NCBI RefSeq assembly: GCF_019733465.1 | Contig: NZ_JACVQL010000053.1 | Location: 1 to 42,224, forward strand | Length of the DNA stretch: 42,224 nt | Origin: Actinotalea ferrariae | GTDB taxonomy: Bacteria; Actinomycetota; Actinomycetes; Actinomycetales; Cellulomonadaceae | Reading direction: 5' to 3' | Part shown: one piece after another, positions 1-9,003 of the stretch | Layout: every line of letters starts with the position of its first letter | How positions within the stretch are numbered: the stretch's first letter is position 1 | Translations under genes and position numbers: made by a program | Notes under the pieces: model-generated | Seen by the model: the letters and a program-made list of their open reading frames with translations, nothing else | The model's database searches: none | What the model was told of the DNA's origin: nothing

Positions 1-45
1 GAGCCGCACCCTCCGCGCCGCCCGCGACGCGCGGCGCGAGCGCTC

Positions 46-888
46 GTGGGGACCGTCGTGTTCGCGGGCGTCGTCGTCGGGGCCGGCGCGGGTGTCGCGG
101 CGTGGCTGCGCCACCTCGACGCCGAGCCGCTCGTCGCGCGGTGCTCGGCCACGTCGGAGGGCACGGCGTGGCACCTCGAGCCCGACCAGGCGGACACGGC
201 CGCGCTGCTCGCGGCCACGAGCGTGCGCCGCAGCCTGCCGGCGCGCGCGACCACCATCGCGATCGCGACGGGGCTCCAGGAGTCCAAGCTCCGCAACATC
301 ACCTACGGGGACCGCGACTCCCTCGGGATCTTCCAGCAGCGCCCGTCGCAGGGCTGGGGCACCGAGGACCAGGTCCTGGACCCGGTGTACGCGACCAACG
401 CGTTCTACGACGCGCTCGTCAAGGTGGACGGCTACCAGGACCTGCCCGTCACCGAGGCGGCGCAGGCGGTCCAGCGCTCGGGCTTCCCGGAGGCGTACGC
501 GCAGCACGAGGGCCGGGCACGCGCGTGGGCCTCGGCGATGTACGGCTTCAGCCCGGGCGCCGTGACGTGCACGCTGCCGCGGGCCGAGCAGGCCGGGGAC
601 GTCGCCGCGCTGACGACGCGCGTGGAGCGCGACTTCGGCGCGCTGCCCACGACGACCCCGGACCAGCGCACGGTGGACGTCGACGCGAGCGGCCTCGGCG
701 GCGCTCCCGAGGACGCCGAGCGCATGGCGTGGATCGTCGCGCACTGGGCCGTGTCCGTGGCGGGCACGCACGACGTCGTCCGCGTCCAGCACGGCGCGAC
801 CGCCTGGCAGCGCGACGACGGCGCCTGGGCCCCGGCCGAGACCGAGCCCGCGCCGACCGGCGTCGTGCGGATCGAGCTCGCCGCCTGA
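46..888 (+). CDS. Membrane-anchored lysozyme-like protein (5' end uncertain)
   Basis: A 280-residue protein beginning with one hydrophobic segment (about residues 3-22), preceded in the DNA by an arginine-rich stretch, so probably a single-pass protein with an outside C-terminus. Residues 65-170 contain the pattern of actinobacterial lysozyme-like proteins: an ATTIAIATGLQESKLRN helix with a likely catalytic Glu, then GDRDSLGIFQQRPSQGWG. The family is usually annotated as hypothetical or transglycosylase-like; cell-wall hydrolysis is inference. The reading frame is open to the left edge, so the GTG at 46 may not be the start. The preceding 45 bases look more codon-like in another frame (see findings). 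It converges on citrate synthase with a 43-base gap. Confidence 0.75.
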   Translation: MGTVVFAGVVVGAGAGVAAWLRHLDAEPLVARCSATSEGTAWHLEPDQADTAALLAATSVRRSLPARATTIAIATGLQESKLRNITYGDRDSLGIFQQRPSQGWGTEDQVLDPVYATNAFYDALVKVDGYQDLPVTEAAQAVQRSGFPEAYAQHEGRARAWASAMYGFSPGAVTCTLPRAEQAGDVAALTTRVERDFGALPTTTPDQRTVDVDASGLGGAPEDAERMAWIVAHWAVSVAGTHDVVRVQHGATAWQRDDGAWAPAETEPAPTGVVRIELAA

Positions 889-931
889 CCCGACCGGCTC
901 GCCGGCCTCTCCCGGCCCGACGGCGGGACCG

Positions 932-2230
<1,299 letters not shown>

Positions 2231-2377
2231 GGTTCCTCCTCGGCGGTCCGCGCGGTCCGGGGAGGCCCCCTGCGCTGCGGTCCTGACGTGCGTGCTGGCC
2301 CTCGTCGGCCACGATGACGGTACCTGCGCGTGGACGCGCGGACCCAATCGGCGATGGGCAAAACGTCCCTTGTCGGG

Positions 2378-2393
2378 GGTGATCCCCATCACA
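2378..2393. promoter_or_regulatory. Crp/GlxR-like operator upstream of citrate synthase
   Basis: GGTGA-TCCCCA-TCACA matches the Crp-family consensus TGTGA-N6-TCACA with one mismatch; the core GTGA-N6-TCAC is perfectly symmetric. It sits 148 bases before the citrate synthase ATG, in an otherwise non-coding 286-base region. GlxR, the corynebacterial Crp homologue, is known to control gltA; a Crp-type regulator acting here is inference. Confidence 0.5.
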
Positions 2394-2516
2394 CGGTCGC
2401 CGGTCGACGCCTCGGGGTACCGCCACGTCGACGTCAGCGGTGGTCAAACCCTAGACCACGGGCCGGTCAAGCCGTCCGGTCAGGACGGCCGCGGTCGCCC
2501 CTGGTCGAGGCGTGCC

Positions 2517-3644
2517 TCACGCGCCGCTGAGGCGCGCCGCGGCCTCGGCGACCGCCGCGTCGGACGCGGTCAGGGCGATCCGCACGTGCAGGGCCCCGCT
2601 CGGACCGTAGAACGCGCCCGGCGCGACGAGGATCCCGAGCTCGGCGAGGTCCGCCACGGTGCGCCAGCAGTCCTGCCCCGGCCCCGCCGCACGCGCCCAC
2701 AGGTACAGGCCGGCGGGCGAGTCGTCGACCTCGAGGCCGGCCGCGAGCACCCCGGCCCGCAGGGCCTCCCGGCGGCGCCGGTACCGCTCGTGCTGCTCGG
2801 CCACGTGCGCGTCGTCGCCCAGCGCCGCCAGGGTCGCGGCCTGCACGGGGGCGGGCACCATCATCCCGGCGTGCCGCCGCAGCTGGACCATGGGTGCGAC
2901 GAGCGCGGGGTCGCCCGCGACCCACGCCGCCCGGTAGCCGGCCAGGTTCGACTGCTTGGACAGCGAGTGGACCGCGAGCAGGCCCTCGTGGCTCCCGTCG
3001 GTGACGCGCGGGTCGAGGATGCTCGGCACGCCCTGGCTCGCCCACGGCTCGTCCCACGCGAGGAGCGCGTAGCACTCGTCGCTCGCGACGACGGCGCCGA
3101 TGCGCCGGGCCGCCGCGACGACGGCGCGGAGCTCGTCCACGCCGAGCACCGCACCGGTCGGGTTGCCGGGCGAGTTCACCCAGACCAGGCGCACGTCGTC
3201 ACGGTCGGCCCACGCGGCGACGTCGTCGGCGGGCAGGGGCTCCGCACCCGCGAGGCGCGCGCCGACGTCGTACGTCGGGTACGCGGTCTCGGGGTGCACG
3301 ACGACGTCGCCCGGACCGAGACCGAGCATGGACGGCAGCCACGCGACCAGCTCCTTGGAGCCCACGGTCGGCAGGACGGCGGCCGGGTCGAGGTCCGGGA
3401 CGCCGCGGCGGCGCGCGTAGAACGCGGCGACCGCCTCGCGCAGCGCCGCGGAGCCGTGGACGGTCGGGTAGCCGGGAGCGTCGGCCGCCGCGGCGAGCGC
3501 GTCGCGGACCACGCCCGGCGTCGGGTCGACCGGGGTGCCGACCGAGAGGTCGACGATGCCGTCCGGGTGGGCGCGCGCCGTCGCCGCGTACGGCGCCAGG
3601 GCGTCCCACGGGAAGTCCGGCAGCCCGGCCGTGATCAGCCCCAC
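2517..3644 (-). CDS. dapC: Succinyldiaminopimelate transaminase (DapC type)
   Basis: PLP-dependent class I/II aminotransferase of 375 residues. It matches the actinobacterial DapC type, which makes N-succinyl-LL-diaminopimelate in lysine and cell-wall DAP synthesis. Seen: GYPTVHGSAALREAVAAF substrate-arm region (about 58-75), NSPGNPTGA (157-165), ASDECYALL and the Schiff-base lysine K230 in HSLSKQSNLAGYR. Start is a GTG. It lies 59 bases downstream of the ferredoxin gene on the same strand; fdxA-dapC adjacency is common in actinobacteria and supports the assignment over other aminotransferases. Substrate identity rests on family and context. Confidence 0.9.
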   Translation of the reverse strand: MGLITAGLPDFPWDALAPYAATARAHPDGIVDLSVGTPVDPTPGVVRDALAAAADAPGYPTVHGSAALREAVAAFYARRRGVPDLDPAAVLPTVGSKELVAWLPSMLGLGPGDVVVHPETAYPTYDVGARLAGAEPLPADDVAAWADRDDVRLVWVNSPGNPTGAVLGVDELRAVVAAARRIGAVVASDECYALLAWDEPWASQGVPSILDPRVTDGSHEGLLAVHSLSKQSNLAGYRAAWVAGDPALVAPMVQLRRHAGMMVPAPVQAATLAALGDDAHVAEQHERYRRRREALRAGVLAAGLEVDDSPAGLYLWARAAGPGQDCWRTVADLAELGILVAPGAFYGPSGALHVRIALTASDAAVAEAAARLSGA

Positions 3645-3649
3645 TCAGG

Positions 3650-3666
3650 CCGCCCGGCGCGGGCGG
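3650..3666 (-). terminator. Short GC hairpin between ferredoxin and dapC
   Basis: CCGCCCG and CGGGCGG form a 7-base perfect stem with a 3-base loop. It lies just after the ferredoxin stop and directly before the dapC start on the minus strand, without a T-run. It could be a weak terminator or attenuator. Confidence 0.3.
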
Positions 3667-3703
3667 GACGTGCAGGCGTGCGTCGTGGCGCGAGCCGCAG
3701 GGC

Positions 3704-4030
3704 TCACGCCGTGCCGTTCTGCGGCGGCAGGGCGGCGATGATCGGGTGGTCCTGCTCGATCATGCCCATCTTCGCGGCGCCGCCCGGGGAGCCCAGGACG
3801 TCGAAGAACTCGACGTTGGCCTTGTAGTACTCGGTCCACTGCTCGGGGACGTCGTCCTCGTAGTAGATGGCCTCGACCGGGCACACCGGCTCGCAGGCGC
3901 CGCAGTCCACGCACTCGTCGGGGTGGATGTACAGCGACCGCTTGCCCTCGTAGATGCAGTCGACCGGACACTCCTCGATGCACGCCTTGTCCTTGACGTC
4001 GACGCAGGGCTGGGCGATCACGTAGGTCAC
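3704..4030 (-). CDS. fdxA: 7Fe ferredoxin (3Fe-4S/4Fe-4S)
   Basis: Small 108-residue cytoplasmic electron carrier. Cysteines at 9, 17, 21, 25, 40, 43, 46 and 50 give the C-x7-C-x3-C and CxxCxxCxxxCP arrangement of FdxA-type seven-iron ferredoxins, with one 3Fe-4S and one 4Fe-4S cluster. The C-terminal extension with EYYKANVEFFD and HPII is typical of the actinobacterial family. Start is GTG at 4030, with GGAGGG about 10 bases upstream. It is divergent from the small SH3-like gene. Likely partners are ferredoxin-dependent P450s or oxidoreductases, but none lies in this window. Confidence 0.95.
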   Translation of the reverse strand: MTYVIAQPCVDVKDKACIEECPVDCIYEGKRSLYIHPDECVDCGACEPVCPVEAIYYEDDVPEQWTEYYKANVEFFDVLGSPGGAAKMGMIEQDHPIIAALPPQNGTA

Positions 4031-4114
4031 AGCTGTGGTCCCTCCAGAGGGCGACGGCCCGTTCGGACGAGGTCGGCGCGGTCACGCCGTGCCTAGTATC
4101 CCCCACGTGCCCCT

Positions 4115-4414
4115 GTGTCCGCCGATCGGCCCGGCCGCGCGCCGCGCCCGGCCCCGATGACGCCCCCGCCGACGCCCCCTGCGACGCCCCCGTGGGCCGC
4201 GTGGCCGGTGGGCGTCCGGGTGGTGGTCCGCCGCCGGCTGGCCGAGGGTGGCTGGTCGGACGTGCTCGGCGAGCTGCTCGAAGTCGGGGCCGACGGCGTC
4301 GTCGTGCGGACGCGCCGCGGGGACGTCGCCGTGCCCGCCGAGGACATCGCGCTCGGCAAGGTCGTGCCGCCCGCGCCGCCGCCACGGCGCTCCCGGACCG
4401 CTGACGACGGCTGA
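4115..4414 (+). CDS. Small SH3-like protein related to the N-terminus of Rv0428c-type GNATs
   Basis: A 99-residue protein with a Pro-rich N-terminus and a compact β-rich part (about residues 29-83): WPVGVRVVVRRRL, then DVLGELLEVGADGVVVRTRRGDVAVPAEDI. This resembles the SH3-like N-terminal domain of actinobacterial Rv0428c-family acetyltransferases, but here it stands alone with no acetyltransferase after it. Two starts are possible, GTG 4115 or ATG 4157; neither has a clear ribosome site. Codon third positions are strongly GC, consistent with coding. It is divergent from fdxA. Function unknown; the fold is inferred from pattern. Confidence 0.7.
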   Translation: MSADRPGRAPRPAPMTPPPTPPATPPWAAWPVGVRVVVRRRLAEGGWSDVLGELLEVGADGVVVRTRRGDVAVPAEDIALGKVVPPAPPPRRSRTADDG

Positions 4415-4517
4415 CGACAGCTGAACGTGCCCGCGCCCGCCAGGACGCGGCTGCGCACGCCCGAGCGGATCTGGGTGCCCGGCGTCGGCCGGTGGTCCCC
4501 CGGGTCCGCGCGTCGCG

Positions 4518-7500
4518 TCAGCCCGCGGGCGGCGGACCGCAGACCACGCGGTTCTGCGGCTTGTAGCGCACGTTCCACCGGTCGGTCCACTGCTCGGCGC
4601 CGTCGAGCAGGACCCGCCGGGTGACGGTCACGCTGAAGCCCGGGTTGCCGGCGCTCTGCGGCTCGCACGTGGGCGACTGGGAGTACACGGTCGTCGGCGA
4701 GACCACGTTGCTGCGACCGCTCGTCGACTCCTCGACCGTCCAGTACTTGGTGCCCCAGATCCGCACGTACGTGTAGCCGCCCTCGACCCACGACTGCACG
4801 AGCGCGCCGTACGGGGTGTTGTTCTTCCACTGCATGTCGAGCGACCCCGTGAAGATCGTCGCCTCGCGCCCCTCGGGGTACCGGCTCAACCACTCGCTGT
4901 GCGGGTGGTGCTCGACGTCCTCGAAGCCCGCGAAGAACGCGGCGTTGTACGTCGTCGTCGAGAGCTGCGAGAGGCCGCCGCCCCACGCGTCCGAGTGCTC
5001 GCCGTTGACGATCGCGCCGGCCTGCACGAACCCGTGCGCACCGTCGACGGGGCCGAGAGCCTCGGTGAGGCTGAAGGTCTCCCCCGGGCGCACCAGCGTG
5101 CCGTTGATCTTCTCGGCACCGTTGGTGATGTTGCGCGTGCGCCGCGGCTCGCTGTTGAGCGGCGTCCGGAACTCGCCGACGACCTCGACGATGCCGAGCG
5201 CCTCGAGCTCGGCCGTCGACTCCGTGGGCGCCACCTCGACCAGCTCGACGCGCGCGGTGCGGTCCGCACCGGTGCCGGCCGCGGCCACGGCGTCCGCGAG
5301 TGCCGCGGGGTCGAGGGTCGTGCCGGGCGTCCCGGGCACGATCACGGGGACGCCGTCCTGGAAGGCGAAGGAGCCGTCCGACGGGCTCGTGAGGAGGTCG
5401 GTCGTGCGCGCGGTCACCGCCTCGACGAGCGCTGCGCCGTCGAGCTGGAGCCGCAGCTCGGAGCCCTCGGGCACGAACGACGCGGTGGCCGCGAGGACCT
5501 CGGGCGGCAGCTCGGCGAGCTGGTCGGAGACCGCGACGGTCACCGGGCCGGCGACGAGCGGACGGGCGACCTCGGCCACGACCCGCTCCACCTCGTCCTG
5601 GCTGATGGCGGGCTCGACGACCTCGGTGGGGAGGTCGAGGGGCCGGGCGTCGGTGAGCCAGCCGTCGCGGACGACGTCGGCGGCCGCGTCGGCGTCCACG
5701 GTCGAGCCGGTCGCGGCGTCGGTCGTCTGCGGCTCGCCGTCGACGAACAGCACGGCGCCGTCGACCGGGGGCACGGCGAGCGCCGCCGCCACGTCCTCGA
5801 CGGCGGACGCCAGGGCGGCGTCGTCGACCTGCGTCACGGGCTCCGCCGCGCCGGTGCCGAAGAGCTGCTCCCACAGGTTCTGCGGGTGCAGGTCGAAGCC
5901 GGTCAGCCCGGCGATCGTGGCCTCGGCGTCGAGCGTGAGACCGGCGGCCGCGGGGTCGAGCGTCGTGCGGTTGTCACCCGCCGCGACAGGGATGGGCTCG
6001 GTCGTCGCGGTCGCCAGGGAGTCGACGAGCGCCGCCTCCGCGTCGTCGGCCGACATGCCCCCGAGCTCGACCCCCGCGACGGTGGCGCCCGGCGGGACGC
6101 GGTCGGCCCACAGCCAGAGGGCCCCGACGTACGCGGCGGCGAGCACCACGAGCACCGCGGCCGAGATGCCGACGACGCGCGGCCACCGGCGGCGTCGCTC
6201 CTCGTCCGGGAACTCGTCCATCGGGGACGACGGGCGGTCGGGTGCGACGGTCGGCGCCGCCGACGCGCGGTCGCGCGGGGACCGGTCGGGACGCGACCGC
6301 TCGGGCGCAGCCGCGGGGTCGACGCGTTCGGCCGGCGCGGCGGGCGCGTGGAGCACCTCGGTGGAGTCCGACGACGACGACGCCGCGTCCGACGACGCGC
6401 CCGTCGCCGCACCCGTCTCCGCGAGCGCCTCCGGTGCCCGAGGGCTGTCCGGCGTCCGGTCGAGGCGGCTCACGCGTGCGGGGACGCTGCCCGCCGGCGC
6501 CGCGGCAGCGGTCTCGGGCTCGTACCGCGGCCCGTCGTCGTCGAGGGCCACCGGCGGGATGACGACCGTGGGCGCCTCCCAGGGGCGGGGCCGCCACGCG
6601 CTCGGGGCGTCCTCGGGGTCCGGGTCAACCGCGGCCTCGACCAGGCTCTCGTCGGCCGGGGTCTCGTCGGCCGGCTTCTGGTCGGCCGGCTTCTCATCGG
6701 TCGACTGCTCGGTGTCGGGTCCCTCGACGACCGGGCGCTCGGACCCGGTCTGCGCCGGGGGCCGCTTCTCGGATGCCGGCTCCTCGGCGGCCGGCTCCTC
6801 AGCCACCGGCTCCTCGGCGGCCGGCTCCTCAGCCACCGGCTCCTCGACAGCGGACTGCTCAGCCACCGACTCCGGCGCCACCGTCGTCTCGGCTGCCGGG
6901 TCCTCGGCCACAGGCTCTTCGGCAGCCACGGGCTCCTCGGCAGCCACGTCATCGGCCACCGGCGCCTCGACAGCCGGTTCCTCAGCCACCGGCTCCTCGA
7001 CCGCAACCGGAGGCGAAGCCTCGGGGGTCGTCGCGTCGGGGGTCGTCGCGTCCGCGGCCGTCGGCTCCGGCGTCGTCTCAGGGGCCGTCGCGTCGGGGGC
7101 CGTCGCCTCGGGCGTCGTCGCGTCCGCGGCCGTCGGCTCCGGCGTCGTCTCAGGGGCCGTCGCGTCGGGGGCCGTCGCCTCGGGCGTCGTCGCGTCCGCG
7201 GCGGTCGTCTCGGGGGCCGTCGGCTCCGGCGTTGTCGTCTCGGGGGCCGCCGCCTCGGGCGTCGTAGTCTCGGGGGCCGCCGCCTCGGGCGTCGTCGCGT
7301 CCGCGGCGGTCGTCTCGGGGGCCGCCGCCTCCGGCGTCGTCGTCTCGGGAACCGCCGCCTCGGGACCCGTCGCCTCGGGGGCCGTCACGTCGGCGGCCGT
7401 CACGTCGGACGTGCCGGCGTCCGTCCCGAGCGCCGGTGCGGTCTCGACGCCCGTCGCGCCTGCGTCCGCATCAGGCTCACCGGCGGAGTCGGCGCCGCCC

Positions 7501-7640
7501 TGCTCGGAGCGCGCGTCGTCGGGAGAGGCGTCGGTCCCGGGGGTGGTCTCCGGCTCGGGCGCGACGTCCTCGAACCCGTCGGTCGTGCGCCCCGGCTCGT
7601 CCGTGTCCGGGACGGCGGGCGACTGGCGTCCGTCGGTCAT
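4518..7640 (-). CDS. VanW-family membrane protein with a long repetitive N-terminal tail
   Basis: A 1040-residue protein starting at ATG 7640, with GGGGAG about 10 bases before it. Residues 1 to about 480 are low complexity: TPE/APET/AAD repeats, then EEPVAEEPAA repeats, then a Pro/Arg-rich stretch. Residues about 485-508 form one transmembrane helix after RRRRWPR. The segment 515-800 resembles the YoaR-like putative peptidoglycan-binding domain. Residues about 820-1040 are a VanW domain (FRTPLNSEPRRTRNI, NGTLVRPGETFSL). Topology would leave the repeat tail in the cytoplasm. VanW proteins are linked to the envelope and glycopeptide gene clusters, but no biochemical role is settled. The tail contains perfect tandem DNA repeats. 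Confidence 0.9.
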   Translation of the reverse strand: MTDGRQSPAVPDTDEPGRTTDGFEDVAPEPETTPGTDASPDDARSEQGGADSAGEPDADAGATGVETAPALGTDAGTSDVTAADVTAPEATGPEAAVPETTTPEAAAPETTAADATTPEAAAPETTTPEAAAPETTTPEPTAPETTAADATTPEATAPDATAPETTPEPTAADATTPEATAPDATAPETTPEPTAADATTPDATTPEASPPVAVEEPVAEEPAVEAPVADDVAAEEPVAAEEPVAEDPAAETTVAPESVAEQSAVEEPVAEEPAAEEPVAEEPAAEEPASEKRPPAQTGSERPVVEGPDTEQSTDEKPADQKPADETPADESLVEAAVDPDPEDAPSAWRPRPWEAPTVVIPPVALDDDGPRYEPETAAAAPAGSVPARVSRLDRTPDSPRAPEALAETGAATGASSDAASSSSDSTEVLHAPAAPAERVDPAAAPERSRPDRSPRDRASAAPTVAPDRPSSPMDEFPDEERRRRWPRVVGISAAVLVVLAAAYVGALWLWADRVPPGATVAGVELGGMSADDAEAALVDSLATATTEPIPVAAGDNRTTLDPAAAGLTLDAEATIAGLTGFDLHPQNLWEQLFGTGAAEPVTQVDDAALASAVEDVAAALAVPPVDGAVLFVDGEPQTTDAATGSTVDADAAADVVRDGWLTDARPLDLPTEVVEPAISQDEVERVVAEVARPLVAGPVTVAVSDQLAELPPEVLAATASFVPEGSELRLQLDGAALVEAVTARTTDLLTSPSDGSFAFQDGVPVIVPGTPGTTLDPAALADAVAAAGTGADRTARVELVEVAPTESTAELEALGIVEVVGEFRTPLNSEPRRTRNITNGAEKINGTLVRPGETFSLTEALGPVDGAHGFVQAGAIVNGEHSDAWGGGLSQLSTTTYNAAFFAGFEDVEHHPHSEWLSRYPEGREATIFTGSLDMQWKNNTPYGALVQSWVEGGYTYVRIWGTKYWTVEESTSGRSNVVSPTTVYSQSPTCEPQSAGNPGFSVTVTRRVLLDGAEQWTDRWNVRYKPQNRVVCGPPPAG
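6781..6840. repeat. 30-base tandem repeat in the VanW gene
   Basis: Two adjacent 30-base units encode the decapeptide EEPVAEEPAA twice; weaker copies extend to about 7010. It is in frame and in the predicted cytoplasmic tail. Confidence 0.8.
7051..7194. repeat. 72-base perfect tandem repeat in the VanW gene
   Basis: Two identical 72-base units (7051-7122 and 7123-7194), with a partial third, encode a 24-residue Thr/Pro/Ala/Glu block (…TPEPTAADATTPEATAPDAT…). Perfect identity suggests recent slippage or recombination. Related degenerate units continue to about 7390. Confidence 0.9.
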
Positions 7641-7710
7641 CGCTGTGCTTCTCCCCTGCTGCGGCAGCGAGCCCGTCGCCCGCCCGCGCGATTCTACGTG
7701 CCGGGCACGC

Positions 7711-8085
7711 TCAGCCCTGGGAGCCGCCCAGCGGCCGGTCGCTGAACCAGCGACGCGGCGCGAGGCCCGCGAGCGCGACCACGAGGGCGCCCCCGTACCA
7801 GACATAGCCCACGGGTTGCGCGGCGACGAGGAGGTCGCCACCCGGTCCCCGCCCGGCGAGGATCGCGACGGTGGTCACGACCGCGAGCGCCACGAGCAGC
7901 ATCCCGGCCCAGCCGACCCACGCGCGGGCGAGCACACCGGCGCACAGCACGGTCACCAGCGCGAGCACGAGTCCCCATGGGACCTGCCAGCGGTGGACCG
8001 CGGTCCCCACCACACCGACGACGACGCCGATCACGAACGTGCCGGCGAGGCGGGCCAGGGTGCGGCCGTCGGTCAGGTCGATCAC
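7711..8085 (-). CDS. DUF6113-type integral membrane protein
   Basis: A 124-residue protein with about four hydrophobic helices (near residues 13-32, 36-52, 56-76 and 91-108) and no enzymatic motif. It resembles the short actinobacterial membrane proteins (DUF6113 type) found next to mshB. The 10-base gap to mshB and same strand suggest co-transcription, so a link to mycothiol or envelope function is possible but only contextual. Start ATG 8085. The VanW gene follows 70 bases downstream. Function unknown. Confidence 0.75.
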   Translation of the reverse strand: MIDLTDGRTLARLAGTFVIGVVVGVVGTAVHRWQVPWGLVLALVTVLCAGVLARAWVGWAGMLLVALAVVTTVAILAGRGPGGDLLVAAQPVGYVWYGGALVVALAGLAPRRWFSDRPLGGSQG

Positions 8086-8094
8086 GCCGCCACG

Positions 8095-9003
8095 CTACCG
8101 CCGCGCAGCGCGCGCGCTGACGCCCGCGGGCCAGCGGACGTCCCCCGGCGGCCTGCCGGGGGCGAACCGGTAGCACTCCCGGGCGAGCACGGGCTGCAGC
8201 ACGGCGTTGCTGAGAGCGAGCCCCGCGACCGTGCCGGGGTGCGGGAGCCTCCGCACGGCCTGGATCTGGGTCGGGTGCGCATCGAACGCAGCGAGGAGCC
8301 GGTCGAGCACGGGCTCCACGTCGACCTCGACGTCGACCTGCTCGGCCGGCACGGCCGCCGAGGGCAGCGGCCCGTCGGGGTCGGGTGCCGCCATGCCGTC
8401 CCACGGCGCCTCCGCCACGACGCGGTAGCCGGAGCGGAGGTCGTCCTCCGGCAGGGCGGCCCACAGGACGGCGGGCACGCGGTGGCCGGCGGCCGCGGCC
8501 AGCTCGACCGCGCGCTGCATGACCCGGTGGGCGTGCACGTGGTCGGGGTGGCCGTAGCCGCCGCCGGGCTCGTAGCCGACGACGACGTCCGGCCGGCGGT
8601 CGAGCACGAGCTCGGCCACCGCGCGCGCCGCCACGTCCACCGGGACGTCGACGAAGGCGTTCTGGCTGCGGTCGCTCGAGGGACCCGCGCGCCCCACGTC
8701 GAGCCACTCCATCCCGGAGTCCTCGACCGGGCCGGTCACGCCCACGAGCCGGTCGAGGAAGACGTGGTCGCGCACTCCGAGGGCCGAGAGCGCACCGGCC
8801 AGCTCCCCGGTCCGGTGGGCGGCGAGCGCCGGACCGTCGCCCTCGAGCGGCGCGAGTTCGGCGCCGATGACCTCCCCGCGCTCCCCGCGCGTGCAGGTCA
8901 CGAGCGTCACCGGGCGGCCCGCGGCCGCCCAGGTGGCGAGGAGCGCGCCCGTGCTGAGCGTCTCGTCGTCGGGGTGCGCGTGGACGGCGAGCAGGCCCGT
9001 CAC
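8095..9003 (-). CDS. mshB: Mycothiol biosynthesis deacetylase MshB
   Basis: Zinc-dependent deacetylase that removes acetate from N-acetyl-glucosaminyl-inositol in mycothiol synthesis, in the cytoplasm. It has 302 residues, as usual. Motifs seen: VHAHPDDET with His10 and Asp13, and GYGHPDHVHAH with His155 as the probable third zinc ligand. The LmbE-like fold alone would not exclude Mca (mycothiol conjugate amidase), but length and N-terminus favour MshB. The GTG start overlaps the BCCT stop by 4 bases, implying translational coupling. It supports an actinobacterial host. Confidence 0.9.
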   Translation of the reverse strand: MTGLLAVHAHPDDETLSTGALLATWAAAGRPVTLVTCTRGERGEVIGAELAPLEGDGPALAAHRTGELAGALSALGVRDHVFLDRLVGVTGPVEDSGMEWLDVGRAGPSSDRSQNAFVDVPVDVAARAVAELVLDRRPDVVVGYEPGGGYGHPDHVHAHRVMQRAVELAAAAGHRVPAVLWAALPEDDLRSGYRVVAEAPWDGMAAPDPDGPLPSAAVPAEQVDVEVDVEPVLDRLLAAFDAHPTQIQAVRRLPHPGTVAGLALSNAVLQPVLARECYRFAPGRPPGDVRWPAGVSARAARR

